From Rotaria macrura (lineage: Eukaryota; Rotifera; Eurotatoria; Philodinida; Philodinidae): 64,000 nt of DNA. Below, one piece after another: positions 12,427 through 23,611 of this stretch. The notes under the pieces were generated by a model. It saw nothing but the letters and a program-made list of their open reading frames with translations. It was not told the origin of the DNA and did not search any database. Both the position numbers and the translations under genes were made by a program. How positions within the stretch are numbered: the stretch's first letter is position 1; each line of letters begins with the position of its first letter. The stretch is from NCBI GenBank assembly GCA_900239685.1, contig OENT01000750.1, positions 1-64,000 on the forward strand. The letters are read 5' to 3'.

Positions 12427-12954
12427 CAGTAGTGTACAAAAGTCTCTGACCATGATGATCTCAGCCATTTCAATTGAAGTTCATCATTCCTCTCTAGTAA
12501 TTTAAGTGTCTTTTTGAAGTTCAAACTCTTACCATAACGATACCTTATTGTTTGAATAATTAACAGCTGAAAGTTTCATTAAAAAAATGATGTATTAATT
12601 GAAATTATCACAGCTCTAACTATCATGTCAATGTTACGAAGGATTCAGAAGCATCTTGAGACTCCAATATTCAAGTAAATAGATTTATCTTTTGAATAAG
12701 GAACCTCCATAGACTGAATCTCAGTTCCATTCAAAAAACATCAATAGTGTATCTAGTATACGGTATTGAAAAGTTCAGTAGACAGTGTTGTACAGGTTAA
12801 AAGGCTTAATGGTAGGTAATATATAATCACGTGACATACTTTTCTTCATGAATAAAACCGACACTCCTGATGAAGTGCATGCACACAAATTTTCAGACCT
12901 CTAGCATTTCAAATGGCTGAGATCATCTTGGTTGCAGACTTTTGCCCACTACTG
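12427..12954. mobile_element. Non-autonomous Tc1/mariner-type DNA transposon (MITE), 528 bp
   Basis: The left end (from 12427) and the reverse complement of the right end (to 12954) match at 38 of 44 positions. Both begin CAGTAGTG followed by a CAAAAGTCT block, and both contain GATGATCTCAGCCATTT. The element is flanked on both sides by TA (12425-12426 and 12955-12956), the target duplication of the Tc1/mariner superfamily. The CAGT start and CAAAAGT block recall Tc1-like termini. The interior has no transposase frame, so it would need transposase supplied in trans. Confidence 0.88.
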
Positions 12955-12956
12955 TA

Positions 12957-13622
12957 TATAAAGAAAAAAAAATGGTCTCCATAAATAGAACCAAATTACG
13001 AGAAGACATCGAAATTCATCACAGTTCTATTACTGAAAATAATATAATTATCATTCTAAGATACATGTTTTACGTTGTAAATCCGTAGTTTAAATTTTGA
13101 ACATAATGAGCGAGGTCGTTTTGAAGTATGTAGAATTTATCTTGAATGATTTATTAGAAAAGGACCTTTCATCAGATGAATTTCTATAGAAAATCGACGA
13201 ATAATACATTTTCTTGCCATTTATTCTACTTGAATGAAATCAATTGTGACATTTGTTCTTATTCTCAAAATATAGTTCTTAATTGAATGCGATGCTGACA
13301 TGCATCAATTTGTTTTCGTGCCCAAATATGACATGATAAAACAAGAGAAAGTTGCAAAAAAAAAACAAATTTATTTAAACACTAAAAGATCTTTTCAGTT
13401 CTATTGAATATCCAATTTGTTTGCAGCACGAAAAACAAATTTAAACTTTTTCAGTATTTAAAAGAGCATTTTTTATTTTTGTTCCAGTATTCGTTGGTTT
13501 ACTAACATTGGACGCATGGAAAGTTAAACAGCCAGCATGCAATATAATTAAAGTATCATTAGTTAAAAATCCTATACTCCATGCTAGAACAAAACGAAAC
13601 TTAAATAAATAAAATTTAATCT
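12957..13622. other. Intergenic region with a possible P450 fragment
   Basis: Mostly featureless AT-rich DNA downstream of the TRIM-like gene. About 50 nt at 12990-13045 resemble the P450 segment encoding KLQEDIDTH; see findings. Confidence 0.4.
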
Positions 13623-16008
13623 TTAAATCAAGTATTTACGCCATGGCCTATATTGAATTGATTTTTTTTCACCTTCTGGTCCAATAGCCCAGACTTTTTT
13701 ATTACCTCCATCTGTTACAAGAACACCGCGACTAACTGAATCAATAATCAATCGATTCATATTGTCAACATTAATTTCATATAAATCAATACGACGAACC
13801 AGTTGACCTAATACGAAAGACGACAAAATGAATTCTTCAATGAAATACGATAACTCATATTTACCATTCTTTTGTCGTTTTTCAAGAAAATATCTTCCTG
13901 GTTCACGTTCACGTCTTTTGCCCAATAAATAACAACATTGAGAATCAACAGCTAGACTTCTTATTTCAATACCAGATTCGAATGTTATTTGTAATTGCAA
14001 ATCATGATCGAATACAGATACTTTAGATTTATTACAACCTTTTTCTGACGCATAAAAAATAAATTGTTCATCTGATGCAACACGTTGACAATTAAGACCA
14101 CGTTCAACAATACGTTCACGTTCAAGTTGTTTTCGTGTTAAATTACATACATATAATTTACATTCAATCGGCTTCGATGCTTGTTTATGTTCACCTACTA
14201 TAATTATACTATCATCATGATAAATACATAAATCTTTGATGTCACCATCTGACCATTGAATTCTCTAAATAGAAAAGTAAAGTAGATTATCTTTCAAGAA
14301 TGACTTTTATGTTATTTTGTGCATTTTACTTCATTCTCATGTCCATTAGCATCATATATAACCAATGAACTTTTATCTTTATTATACAGCAATATCAAAT
14401 TTGTATTTGTGATTGCTAACATTCCCCAATCAAAACTTTGTGATAGTGGAATTTTTTTACATGCTTCAATATTAAAATTATCTAATTTTGATTGAAACGT
14501 TGATATCGTACGCATGGTTGTTGAAGATACTTTATGATTATGTGATGATAAAGATAGATCTGCTATAGAATTCGAAACAGTTTTTCCTAATGAATTTCCT
14601 GAAACAGGTGGATGAGAGCGATTATTGGAATTAATCGATGTAGCTGGTTTTGTTGTTTGTTGTTGCTCCGATGACATATCATTTCTATTCTCATTAGAGA
14701 GATTCTTTGTTGTTTGCTGATGATTTGAGATTGTGTTCAATGATTTATAATGATTTCCTACGCCATTTGAATGAGTTTTTGTTACTCGGGAATTTGTCGA
14801 TGTAGACATCTTCATTGGATCATTATTTGTAGAAGATGAAGCTGTACTACTTGAGTCTATATCGATAGTTAAGTAGAAAAGAAAATAACACGAACATGAA
14901 AAGAATAATAATAAATGTTACTTACCATCGAGATGATGACTTCGTGTCGATTCATTTGAAGTTGTTAGATTTTGTTTGCAATTGATTACAGCTAATTCAT
15001 CTGTTTGTGATGGTGAATCGACATGATTCTTACAAATTTTCTTTTTATAATCATCATTGTCAAATTCAAATATTTTCATTTCTGGTAAACGTTCGTGAAA
15101 TATTTCATTAGCTTCATGAATATCTTCTTGTAAATGAGTTAATTTTAATTGTAGCTGTTTAAATTGTTCTATAGTTGACCAATCAGTTATTACAATACGT
15201 AAATCTTGTATTGTTTTATTGATTTGTTCACAACGTTGTTTATGTTCATCGATGAGTAGTTCGAGTTCATTATTACACATAGTCGATTGTCGTTCAACAA
15301 TTTCTTCATTTGTTATTTGTGCACATCGTAATTCATCAACTAAACGCGTATAATGTAAACGTATTGTATCAATAGATTTTTGCCTTGTTTCAACTAATGT
15401 TTGTCTTGCATGATCAATTTGATCGTTCATAGTTAAATATTCTTGTTCCAATGTATTGATATTGTTGGTTAATGTTGTTAATGCTTCACGACGATGTTGA
15501 TTAGCACATTCAAAGCAAACAAATAAACAACAATGTGAACATTTAACAAATGATGGCGATTGATTACAAACATGACATTGTCCAGTTGCTTCAACATGAA
15601 AATTACATGATTCGATAAGATCAAGTACTGTTTGATTTATCGGCAAATCTGTATGATTATTTATTGTTGAGCATATTTCTTTACGACAATTTTTTACTGG
15701 ACAATAATGATTTGATTTGTCAGCATTGCCATTCATTGTGAACGAAGATTCTTGTTCAATCCATTCGTTTTCAAGACAACTTGTACCTTTTCACATACAC
15801 ACACACATACACATATATACATATAGATAGATATACACATATAGTTTTGTAGAATTTTTTCATGATTTTTTTTTCTCTCAACATTAAAATAAAACTTACA
15901 CACAGTATGGCCACATGTCGGCAGAACTCTTGGTTCATTATAACGTTGTGAACAGGCTGGACAATTCACAAGTGTTTCAAGAAGATGACGAGGTATCGCT
16001 GCTGCCAT
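13623..16008 (-). CDS. TRIM-like RING/B-box/coiled-coil protein
   Basis: A five-exon model (16008-15900, 15786-14926, 14856-14330, 14264-13865, 13807-13623) gives 693 aa, with all phases matching. The N-terminal RING spans the first splice: CPAC, then CGHTVC joined to TSC, then CPVKNC. A B-box follows (CHVC, CSHC, CFEC, then NQH). A long coiled coil of about 150 residues is next, then a Ser/Asn/Thr-rich disordered region of about 150 residues. The last 220 residues show repeated beta-strand-like units with recurring Asp/Gly turns (LAVDSQCCYLLG, GVLVTDGGNKKVWAI), probably an NHL- or WD-like propeller. RING proteins of this layout are usually E3 ubiquitin ligases whose C-terminal domain binds substrate. 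Introns are 113, 69, 65 and 57 bp. The last is in frame, so an isoform retaining it (712 aa) is possible. Confidence 0.85.
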
Positions 16009-19000
16009 ATGATGCTAAAAAGCAAAATGAAACTGTTCTCAATATTGTACAATTCATTTGATATGAGCATCCTTGTAATTTGTCTGGATGTGATTTTAGA
16101 AGGACTGTGAGTCAAAAAAAAAAAAGAAGAAGAGAAGAAACAATATTTAAAAGAAAACACATTTTTAATGAAAAGAAAATGAAGATCTCGTATACAGAAT
16201 TGTATGCATGCACATGATAGGTAAGAGGTTAAGTGTTTGCCATCCTTCAATATACATCCTTCATACTTGTAAGAGAAAGAAATGATCGTTAGTATAGAAT
16301 AACCATTTCTTTCTTTCTATCTTACTTGTGCATCTCTCTTACTCGTTCTTTTTTTTTTAGTACATACATTATAATTTTCATCGTGTGAACATTTGTTGAA
16401 AAAAAAGCCGAAAGAGAGAGAGAGAGAGAGAGAGAGGGAGAAACGAAATACATGCATGTAATTATTGTTCATGACAGAACGTCCTCATCATCACACATAT
16501 ATCTATATATATATACATATTTATATATATATATATGCGTCGTAATCATTTGGGTGTCCACTTCACAAGTCACGCTTGAATTGACCATCGAAAGAATGAT
16601 TCGATGTATATTGATAGTGAATCTAATGCGATCGAAGGTGATAAAAGGAAAGAGAAAGAGACAGCGAAAGGATTTGTGTTATACATATATGCTCAACGAA
16701 TTTGGATATGTATGTGTGCATATCATGTCTACATCGAAACTAATTTATACGTATATGCGTATAGAATGCTAACCTTTTTCAACCTTATGAGTTAGATTGC
16801 TGGCATATATAATGAGCACGCTCGCATCGTTTGATATTGTTTGAATTCATTCATTGTATCTATTGACACCAAAACAGAAGCCGTACTAATAAAATAGAGA
16901 GAGAGAAGCGGTAGCTCTTTATCGACGAATTCTTCATTTTCTCTTATGTTCTCTTTTCATTTGATTATTGACATTAGGTCTCGTCTATGTCTACGTCGGT
17001 ATTACTGATTTTCAAAGTAGAATTGATGAAGATATATATATTTAAGCAATGAATATGATGGTTGAGCTAGTCACTGATCGAGCAATGACAAGTGAGTGTC
17101 AAGAGACAAGTAAATAATCGGCTCTTGTCACTCGACCTTTGGCTTAGTGTATTGAATGATAGAGAAAGCGGTAATAAGACAGAGAGAAAGAAGAAGAAAA
17201 AACCACTAAAGAACTTGAGACGTGTTAAAGACGTGAGTGTAGAAGAACATACTCGAAAAAGTTTCATTCATATAAACATCTATGTATATAGGAATGTCTT
17301 AATAACGATTCTTAAAGAATATGTGTGAGACTTTTTCATTTGACATTGAAAATTGTTCTCTGTATAAACAATATGATGACTAAAAGTGTGTACAATTAAC
17401 ATGTCTTCATGTTTTATTTATTGATTGAAATGAATTGTTTAGATTAGCAAGTAAAAGCGAGTTCATTGACAATCAAGATGTATTAATTTAAATGCATTTA
17501 ACTGATTTCTCTTGTCAAGTTTTCGACAAATCATATAAAGAAAAGAACAAGCTAAGAGGAAAAAGACAATTATATGCTACACAATAATTAGTTCGTCATA
17601 ACGACAAATTGATAGAGCAGTTTCGTTTTCTATTTTGCATAGGAGTGTCTGATCTATTGACTTGAAGGTTGCATTAGTCTTTTCTTTTTTGGAAAATGAA
17701 AAATTGTTATCGTTGAACTGCTATTGAATTTCAATGTAATTGACCGAATATTTTTTTCAGAACAAACATTAACATCCATTTGAATTAGTTGATTACGAAA
17801 CTATTATATTCGATACACACAGTCAGTAGCCTAGATTTTGAATGACAAAAGAAAAACTAATTATCCAAAACGCTAGATTTTATTACTGCAAAATAACTTA
17901 TATATATATATATATTACATGTCAACCGATGATTTGCTTTATATACTTGATTAAGATGAATGGTAAATGATTCTATGAAAGAAACTTGCAATACAGTTGA
18001 CTAAGTTTACTACACTTGATGCATGTTCATTATCGGATTCGCCAGAATACATAGGAATCTTTCTATAGAAAAACAAAATGTTCTCGAGAATATGAAAATT
18101 TGAATGTACTGAGTAATGTCGAAAAGTTCGAAGACAACAAGTGTGAAATCTGAACCTGATCGAACAGTATGGTCCGTATGCCTCGTGAAGTGTTCAATAC
18201 GGCCCGGCAATCCAGATCGATGTTTTACGATCGTATCATCTCTGACATATCTTTGTCGTATATAATACATTTACGGCATACAAACGACCGAAGCACGGTA
18301 AAAATACGGTCGTAAAATGGCCGGCTTGGTTTACAGCAAAAAAAACGGTACAAATACAGTAGTATACGATCCGTATCTGGTGGTGCTTTCATCATCCTTT
18401 AACGGGTATGTCGCTACTGCCAAGTAAGTCTCTATCAGTGTATTCTTTTTAAACATGATTTCCCATTTTCAGTGTATTACATGTATCTGATATGCAAGGT
18501 CGGATAAAACGAGGAATGAATGGTTGTATGAATTAATGTGAATTTAATTAAAAATAAAAACGAGCCTATCGATTAACCAATATTTTTGTCAAAGAAAATG
18601 TTTTTAAGCATTTCTGTCGTTAGAAGAATTTGATAAGATTTACTCGAACATTCATCGTTTCCACTTTATCACAAAAATCTGTACTACAAAATAGATTTCT
18701 TTGAATGTGAGAAAGTAGTTTTGAAAAAGAAATTCTCTTTCCAGCATGATTACAACTATTAGAATGATATGTGCATCAAATATCGGTCTTATTGTTGGCA
18801 GAGAATGTCCATCAGTTCGCATATCTTGTTGTTGTGAAAATCTTTTTTCAAGTATTCTTGAAGGGAAAAAGAGATCCTAAGAAATCCTTCAACTGTTTTC
18901 GATTTTGCTATTATCTAAAACTCGTTAAAGGTATCCGAGCATGGGTTTCTGATGTGTTGGAATCCCATGTGGATATCAATTCAGTTTTTCTCGGAATATT

Positions 19001-19759
19001 GGTTTCCCGAAAGTAGTTTGATAGTTTCTGCAAATTCTCCTAGATTGGACACGTTAAAACTGAGATCTTAGACGGGTCTAGGAAGATCTCACATTGGACG
19101 GAATCTGGTATTATACGCCTACATATACATATATCCATCAGAAGAATTAAAAATGTTTATACCCCATTTTTTTCTGTTTTTATTCGGTAAATTTGACCCG
19201 TGAAGTACTACTGTCTTTATAACTACGTACAAGAATAAAGTGTGCATCTACATACACAAGAACAGAAAGAGATCATCAAGTATACATATATAAGCGATGT
19301 ACGATTATTTAAACATACTCGTCTAATAATATACATATTCTTAGGGTACCTATATTTTTTCATAAGTTCAAAATAGTTTATCAATATGTAAGTAAGGATA
19401 AAGAAACGTTTCAATTCGTATTTCTAAGACAGAACATATCAAAAAGATATCTGATGGAATAGAAAAGTATATCTCGAAGGCTTTCTGTTGAGTCATTATC
19501 AAGTACAATAAGACGAAAAAGAATAGACCTATTTCTTAATCGATTCAACAAATGAAAATCCAAGGGATTTTTCTAAAATAAAAATGTATAGATAATCAGC
19601 TTTTTTCATATTTGTTTTCAATCCATCGATGGACACATTCATACCAATGAAAAACAGAAAAAACCATTCTTCAAATGTGAACTATCTGTTTTACTGCATA
19701 TATCCCGCTCAATACACAACAACGATAAGATCTAATGACTCGAGATGAATTCACATGAG
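16009..19759. other. Intergenic region with microsatellites
   Basis: Nearly 4 kb without a convincing gene. It contains an AG/GA run (16413-16436), AT runs near 16500-16540 and a TA run (17899-17915). A patch at 18150-18385 is richer in CG dinucleotides, with recurring CCGTAT/TACGG words. Short frames here have no domain signature. Confidence 0.5.
16413..16436. repeat. (GA)12 microsatellite
   Basis: An uninterrupted GA dinucleotide run, upstream of the TRIM-like gene. Confidence 0.95.
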
Positions 19760-19764
19760 AAGCA

Positions 19765-19965
19765 GAATGATGAATCGAATTTGAAACCATGCAGCTACAT
19801 CAGCATTATATTCAACTAATATATGAATTAAATCATTCCGTCTTTTTGATATAGCAGCATGTATTGGTGTATCACCATCTGAATCTTGTATTTCAGAATG
19901 AGCACTGTTTGATAAAAGAATTTTTCATACATCAACATGGCCTTCAGGAACACTTGAAATCGATT
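19765..19965 (-). pseudogene. Ankyrin-repeat relic, mind-bomb-like
   Basis: Read on the minus strand, the segment gives EGHVDV, a TGA stop, KILLS, then QDSDGDTPIHAAISKRR and a following helix ending EYNADVAAW. This is about one and a half ankyrin repeats, with the DGDTPxHxAISKxR signature seen in MIB-type E3 ligases. The in-frame stop replaces the residue expected between V and K, and no neighbouring exons continue the repeats. It is best read as a decayed fragment. Confidence 0.7.
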
Positions 19966-20408
19966 GCATTTTTTAATACTCTTATGACAATATTATATTT
20001 ATCTTTTCTATGACTTCAAAAAATGCTTTCTTAATCAAGTTTGACAGAAGCTGTGGATAAAGGTGTAGGTATGTGTCTTCAGTTTGAATATACTTCCATA
20101 CTCACCGTACACTTTGCCGTTGTCTGCATGAATGGATGGGAAAATTGTTGAAAACAAGAATATGAGATGAAAATAAGCATGTACAATTAAAATAAGGGTG
20201 AGGGACACATATACTTAAATATATTCATGTTTTCAGCCATTTCTATCCAACTACATTTGCAATATTTTTCCCTTTCTGTCTTTTCCCATCATATCGTCTG
20301 CATTGGTCATTTTCTAGAAAAATAGGAACGATGTATGCGCATTGTTTTCAAAAACAAAAGTATGAAATAGTTTTTGACATGAACAGATGGAAAAAACAGT
20401 GAAGTCAA
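19966..20408. other. Intergenic spacer
   Basis: AT-rich; nothing recognised between the ankyrin relic and the stop of the dsRBD/PrimPol-zinc gene. Confidence 0.5.
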
Positions 20409-23400
20409 TTATGAATCATGACAATCCAAACATAAATCAAAACATTGTTCACAGTGAGATGCATTATGACACAATTCACAAGAACATAGACAAACCATGT
20501 AAAATGTTTCCTGGGAACTCTCGCATGTACTTTGTTTTTGATGTATTGCTGATTTTTGAGGGAGTGAACATTCACCCATAAGATTAGTGTCTACTGTATT
20601 AGTAATTGTCGCTTCCTTGTTTTTGAAATATTTTAATACTGATGTAAAACCATAGCAATCTGGATCAAAGCATTTTTGATAATAAATTCCTTTCTTAGGA
20701 TCAACGATGAAGTAAATCTGATTCTTTTTATGATGTCGTTTAATATTTTCACAATAACGATATGAACCAGTTATATCCATTTTATAGCGACCTTTTGAAT
20801 CCGCTGACGATATTTTACGAATTCTTCCATCAAAGGATCCAACTAGAGTGGCTATAAAATTTTCCATGTCAGCATATTGATCAGGCAAATGATTCTTTAA
20901 GTCTGAGATTACTCTTGGAGAGTGGGATGACAACGATTTTGTACATTCATTACTAGCTGCTACCATTGATGAAGGTGGCATTGAACGCTCAGGCTTAGAG
21001 GACAAATTTTCCCATGCTTTCTTAGCTGCAGATTGTTCAGCTTCTTTCTTTGTCGAGCAGAGATCGTCCCCCACATACAAATTACCAGCTACTTCGATTT
21101 CAGCCTTAAACAAACACCATATTTATCAAATATAGAACGAACTATAAGATAAGAACTATTATTAGTTTTCGGGCATTATCGAATATATTGTACATATTTT
21201 TCTATTTTTCGTTCTATCTTTTATTCAAGAAAGAAAGGCGAACTGAAATACATTGTCTAAGCATATATTGGATTCTGAAGATGATCTCACTGACGAGCGA
21301 ATATCCACCAGTGTGGACCGTCGAGATTTCAAGAAAAAGTTTTTACAGTGTTTTCAAATCAAGTATTCTCAACTCAAATATGGAAAAATTAGTGAGTAAG
21401 ATTGAACCAATCAAAAGATTTCAATAAAACCATGTCTGAATTAAAACTCTAAAGGGTATCCGAAAAGATGTTTACAGCAAATTTTGAAACATTCTTAAGT
21501 CGCCTAAGTAGTGATCGGTGATTCTAAATCTATGATTAGTTTTGGCGCATGTTATATTTTTCGAATAAAAACTTGTTGAACACTGATAGAAGATGTGCAA
21601 AATCATGTCTTCAGATTAATATTTTACAAACTTCGTTAATACCTCACTAGTACTATTAGGATTTTGAAAAGCATACGATTCTAAAGCTTTTGAACAGCAT
21701 TTCTAACACCTGTTTTTATTTTAGTAGTATTGTCTTCTACTCGAGAAATACTGTTTGATGATATGCACATAACGATGATGTACCTTAGGAAAAGTAAAGT
21801 AGGCAATGATGATGGCAAGAGCAAGTAAAAGAAAGGCCCCTGAACGCTTTCACAGAGCAAAAGTCTTCCTCAAATGAAAAACAAGTACCTAGTAGATTTT
21901 TGAATGGGTGATGGTCTTTTAATAAATAACCATTTGAATATACAATTATATTTGATCATAAACGAAAATATCGTTACTATTAACTGATTGAGAATCAAAC
22001 AATACATTTTTAAGATACTGTTTCTAAGATAAATATCAATGCCTATTTGATCAATAGCTACATGATTACATAGTTTTTGTTTAAAATATGTTCATTGTCG
22101 AAAAAAATAACGATTCGGCTGTTGAGTATCGACGGCTTTTTATAGAAAAATTCACTACGAGCGAACGACACTACTACTTAAGTAAAAATTGATGTCAATG
22201 ATACTTTTCAATCGATGCACAACCCTATATTTTTCAAAATACTAACAGTACCAATCACTAGGAAAGTCCGGAAACAATTATTCTGATCCTATGATTGTGT
22301 TCCTCATCCATCAATATTGACCAAGCTTTGGTTCAAAAGAAAACGAAATGCACGAAAAGTAAAAGCTTATTTAGAATCATCACCGATGATTTAGACGACT
22401 TAAGAATGATTCGAATTTTTCTGTAAAAGTTTTGTCCATCGAAAATCTATCTCTGGTATTTCTCAGAGTTTTAATTCAGAATAATTTTTACTGAAATGTT
22501 TTTGATTCGTATATATTTGAACTGAGAGTATGAATGATGCATTGAATTTTCTACTCATGTTTTTAAATAGTTTGAGAAGATGAATCGTCACACTTTGAGT
22601 TAAATTTTTGATTTTTAGTTAGATCCAATGACTTTCACAAATTAGTTTATCATATTCATCCAATGAAAGTGACTCTTTTGAAAAACAATGACGATCAAAA
22701 CCTAGCCAACTGAGGGGAATAATGAAAGTGAAGAACATTTTCAACGGGGAACAATTGTGTATAGAAATTCTACGATAGAAACCGGTTGGACAGTATTCAA
22801 AAACCTGTTAGGGCAATTCCTTACGGGATTAGAAATGTGAAACACGATGTAATTGCTTTTAACAGTCACAGAAATCTTGCTTTCTTTCATGAACCCTACT
22901 AGCCATTTACTCATGATTTCTCACTGACCTAATAGATCTGAAATAAAGAAACAAGCTGATATACTCTCATCGAAAATTAGTGACATATATTTAGTAATCC
23001 TGTACGAAAGATCGATGACGTTTCGGGACACCATGGGGCCGTCTATCACATCTGCGACGGTCTTCAATCCTCTCGGTAATGGTCTTCGACAAGGGGTACT
23101 ACCTGTCGGTAATAGTCTGCGATAGTGGAACCACCTGTCAGTAATGGTCTGTGATAGTGGCACCATCTGTCGGTAACGGTCTGTGATGGTGGAACCACCT
23201 GTCGGTAACGGTCTGTGCGGGGGGGGGGTGCAAAATTTCTACCCTAAACACTTCAACACTCCTTTCAGGTCGTGTTTCACAAACTTAGTTGAAAGTCTGT
23301 AAAACTGATTGTATCTCCACCTAAGAAGTGTGACGCAAGATTTGAAGAAGGAAGTATATAACTGGGAGACTACGTGCAGTCTCATTGAGATCTGTTTTTA

Positions 23401-23611
23401 TTTCGAATGGATATGAGCTTGAAAGCATAGTATCATTTCAAATGATACCATCTTATGTATTTTCATTTAAAGTTCGAATCAATATTATACAGCTTACCTG
23501 AAATTTTAGATTATGCGATGGACCAGATTGACTTTTTATTCGGTAGTTAGGTAAAGGAATCTGGTTTTTCTGACAATATTCTTGAACACAATTTTTCCAT
23601 GCTGTAGCCAT
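20409..23611 (-). CDS. dsRNA-binding domain protein with PrimPol-type C-terminal zinc domain
   Basis: Two exons (23611-23498 and 21104-20409) give 269 aa. Exon 1 codes the first half of a double-stranded RNA-binding domain (QEYCQKNQIPLPNY). Exon 2 completes it (strand 3, then KKEAEQSAAKKAWENL), so the domain fills residues about 4-72. A Ser-rich linker follows. Residues about 120-190 match the C-terminal domain of PrimPol (UL52-like zinc finger): YRYCENIKRHHKKN, IYFIVDPKKG, YYQKCFDPDC. The four ligands are present: C156, H163, C183, C188. The tail (residues ~240-269) is Cys/His-rich (CLCSCELCH, CEQC, CLDCH), perhaps a second metal site. No catalytic primase-polymerase domain is visible. The chosen ATG has A at -3 and G at +4. 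An upstream exon cannot be excluded. Role inferred: a nucleic-acid-binding accessory protein, not an active primase. Confidence 0.8.
21340..22560. repeat. Old large inverted repeat (foldback structure) inside the dsRBD/PrimPol-zinc intron
   Basis: Reading 21340-21745 forward against the reverse complement of 22150-22560 shows a long degenerate match. Shared blocks include CTGAATTAAAACTCT, CATTCTTAAGTCG, GATTCTAAAT, a TATTAGGATTTTGAAAA/TGTTAGTATTTTGAAAA pair and GTAGTATTGTC/GTAGTAGTGTC, in matching order. The arms are about 400 bp with a spacer near 400 bp. Outer ends and target duplications are not clear. It could be a decayed foldback transposon or an inverted duplication. Confidence 0.65.
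23075..23217. repeat. 32-bp minisatellite, about 4.4 copies
   Basis: Consecutive units start at 23075, 23108, 23140, 23172 and 23204 (the last partial). The unit reads roughly GGTAATGGTCTGTGAT followed by AGTGGAACCACCTGTC. It is GC-richer than its surroundings and runs into a homopolymer of ten G (23219-23228). It lies in the intron of the dsRBD/PrimPol-zinc gene. Confidence 0.92.
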
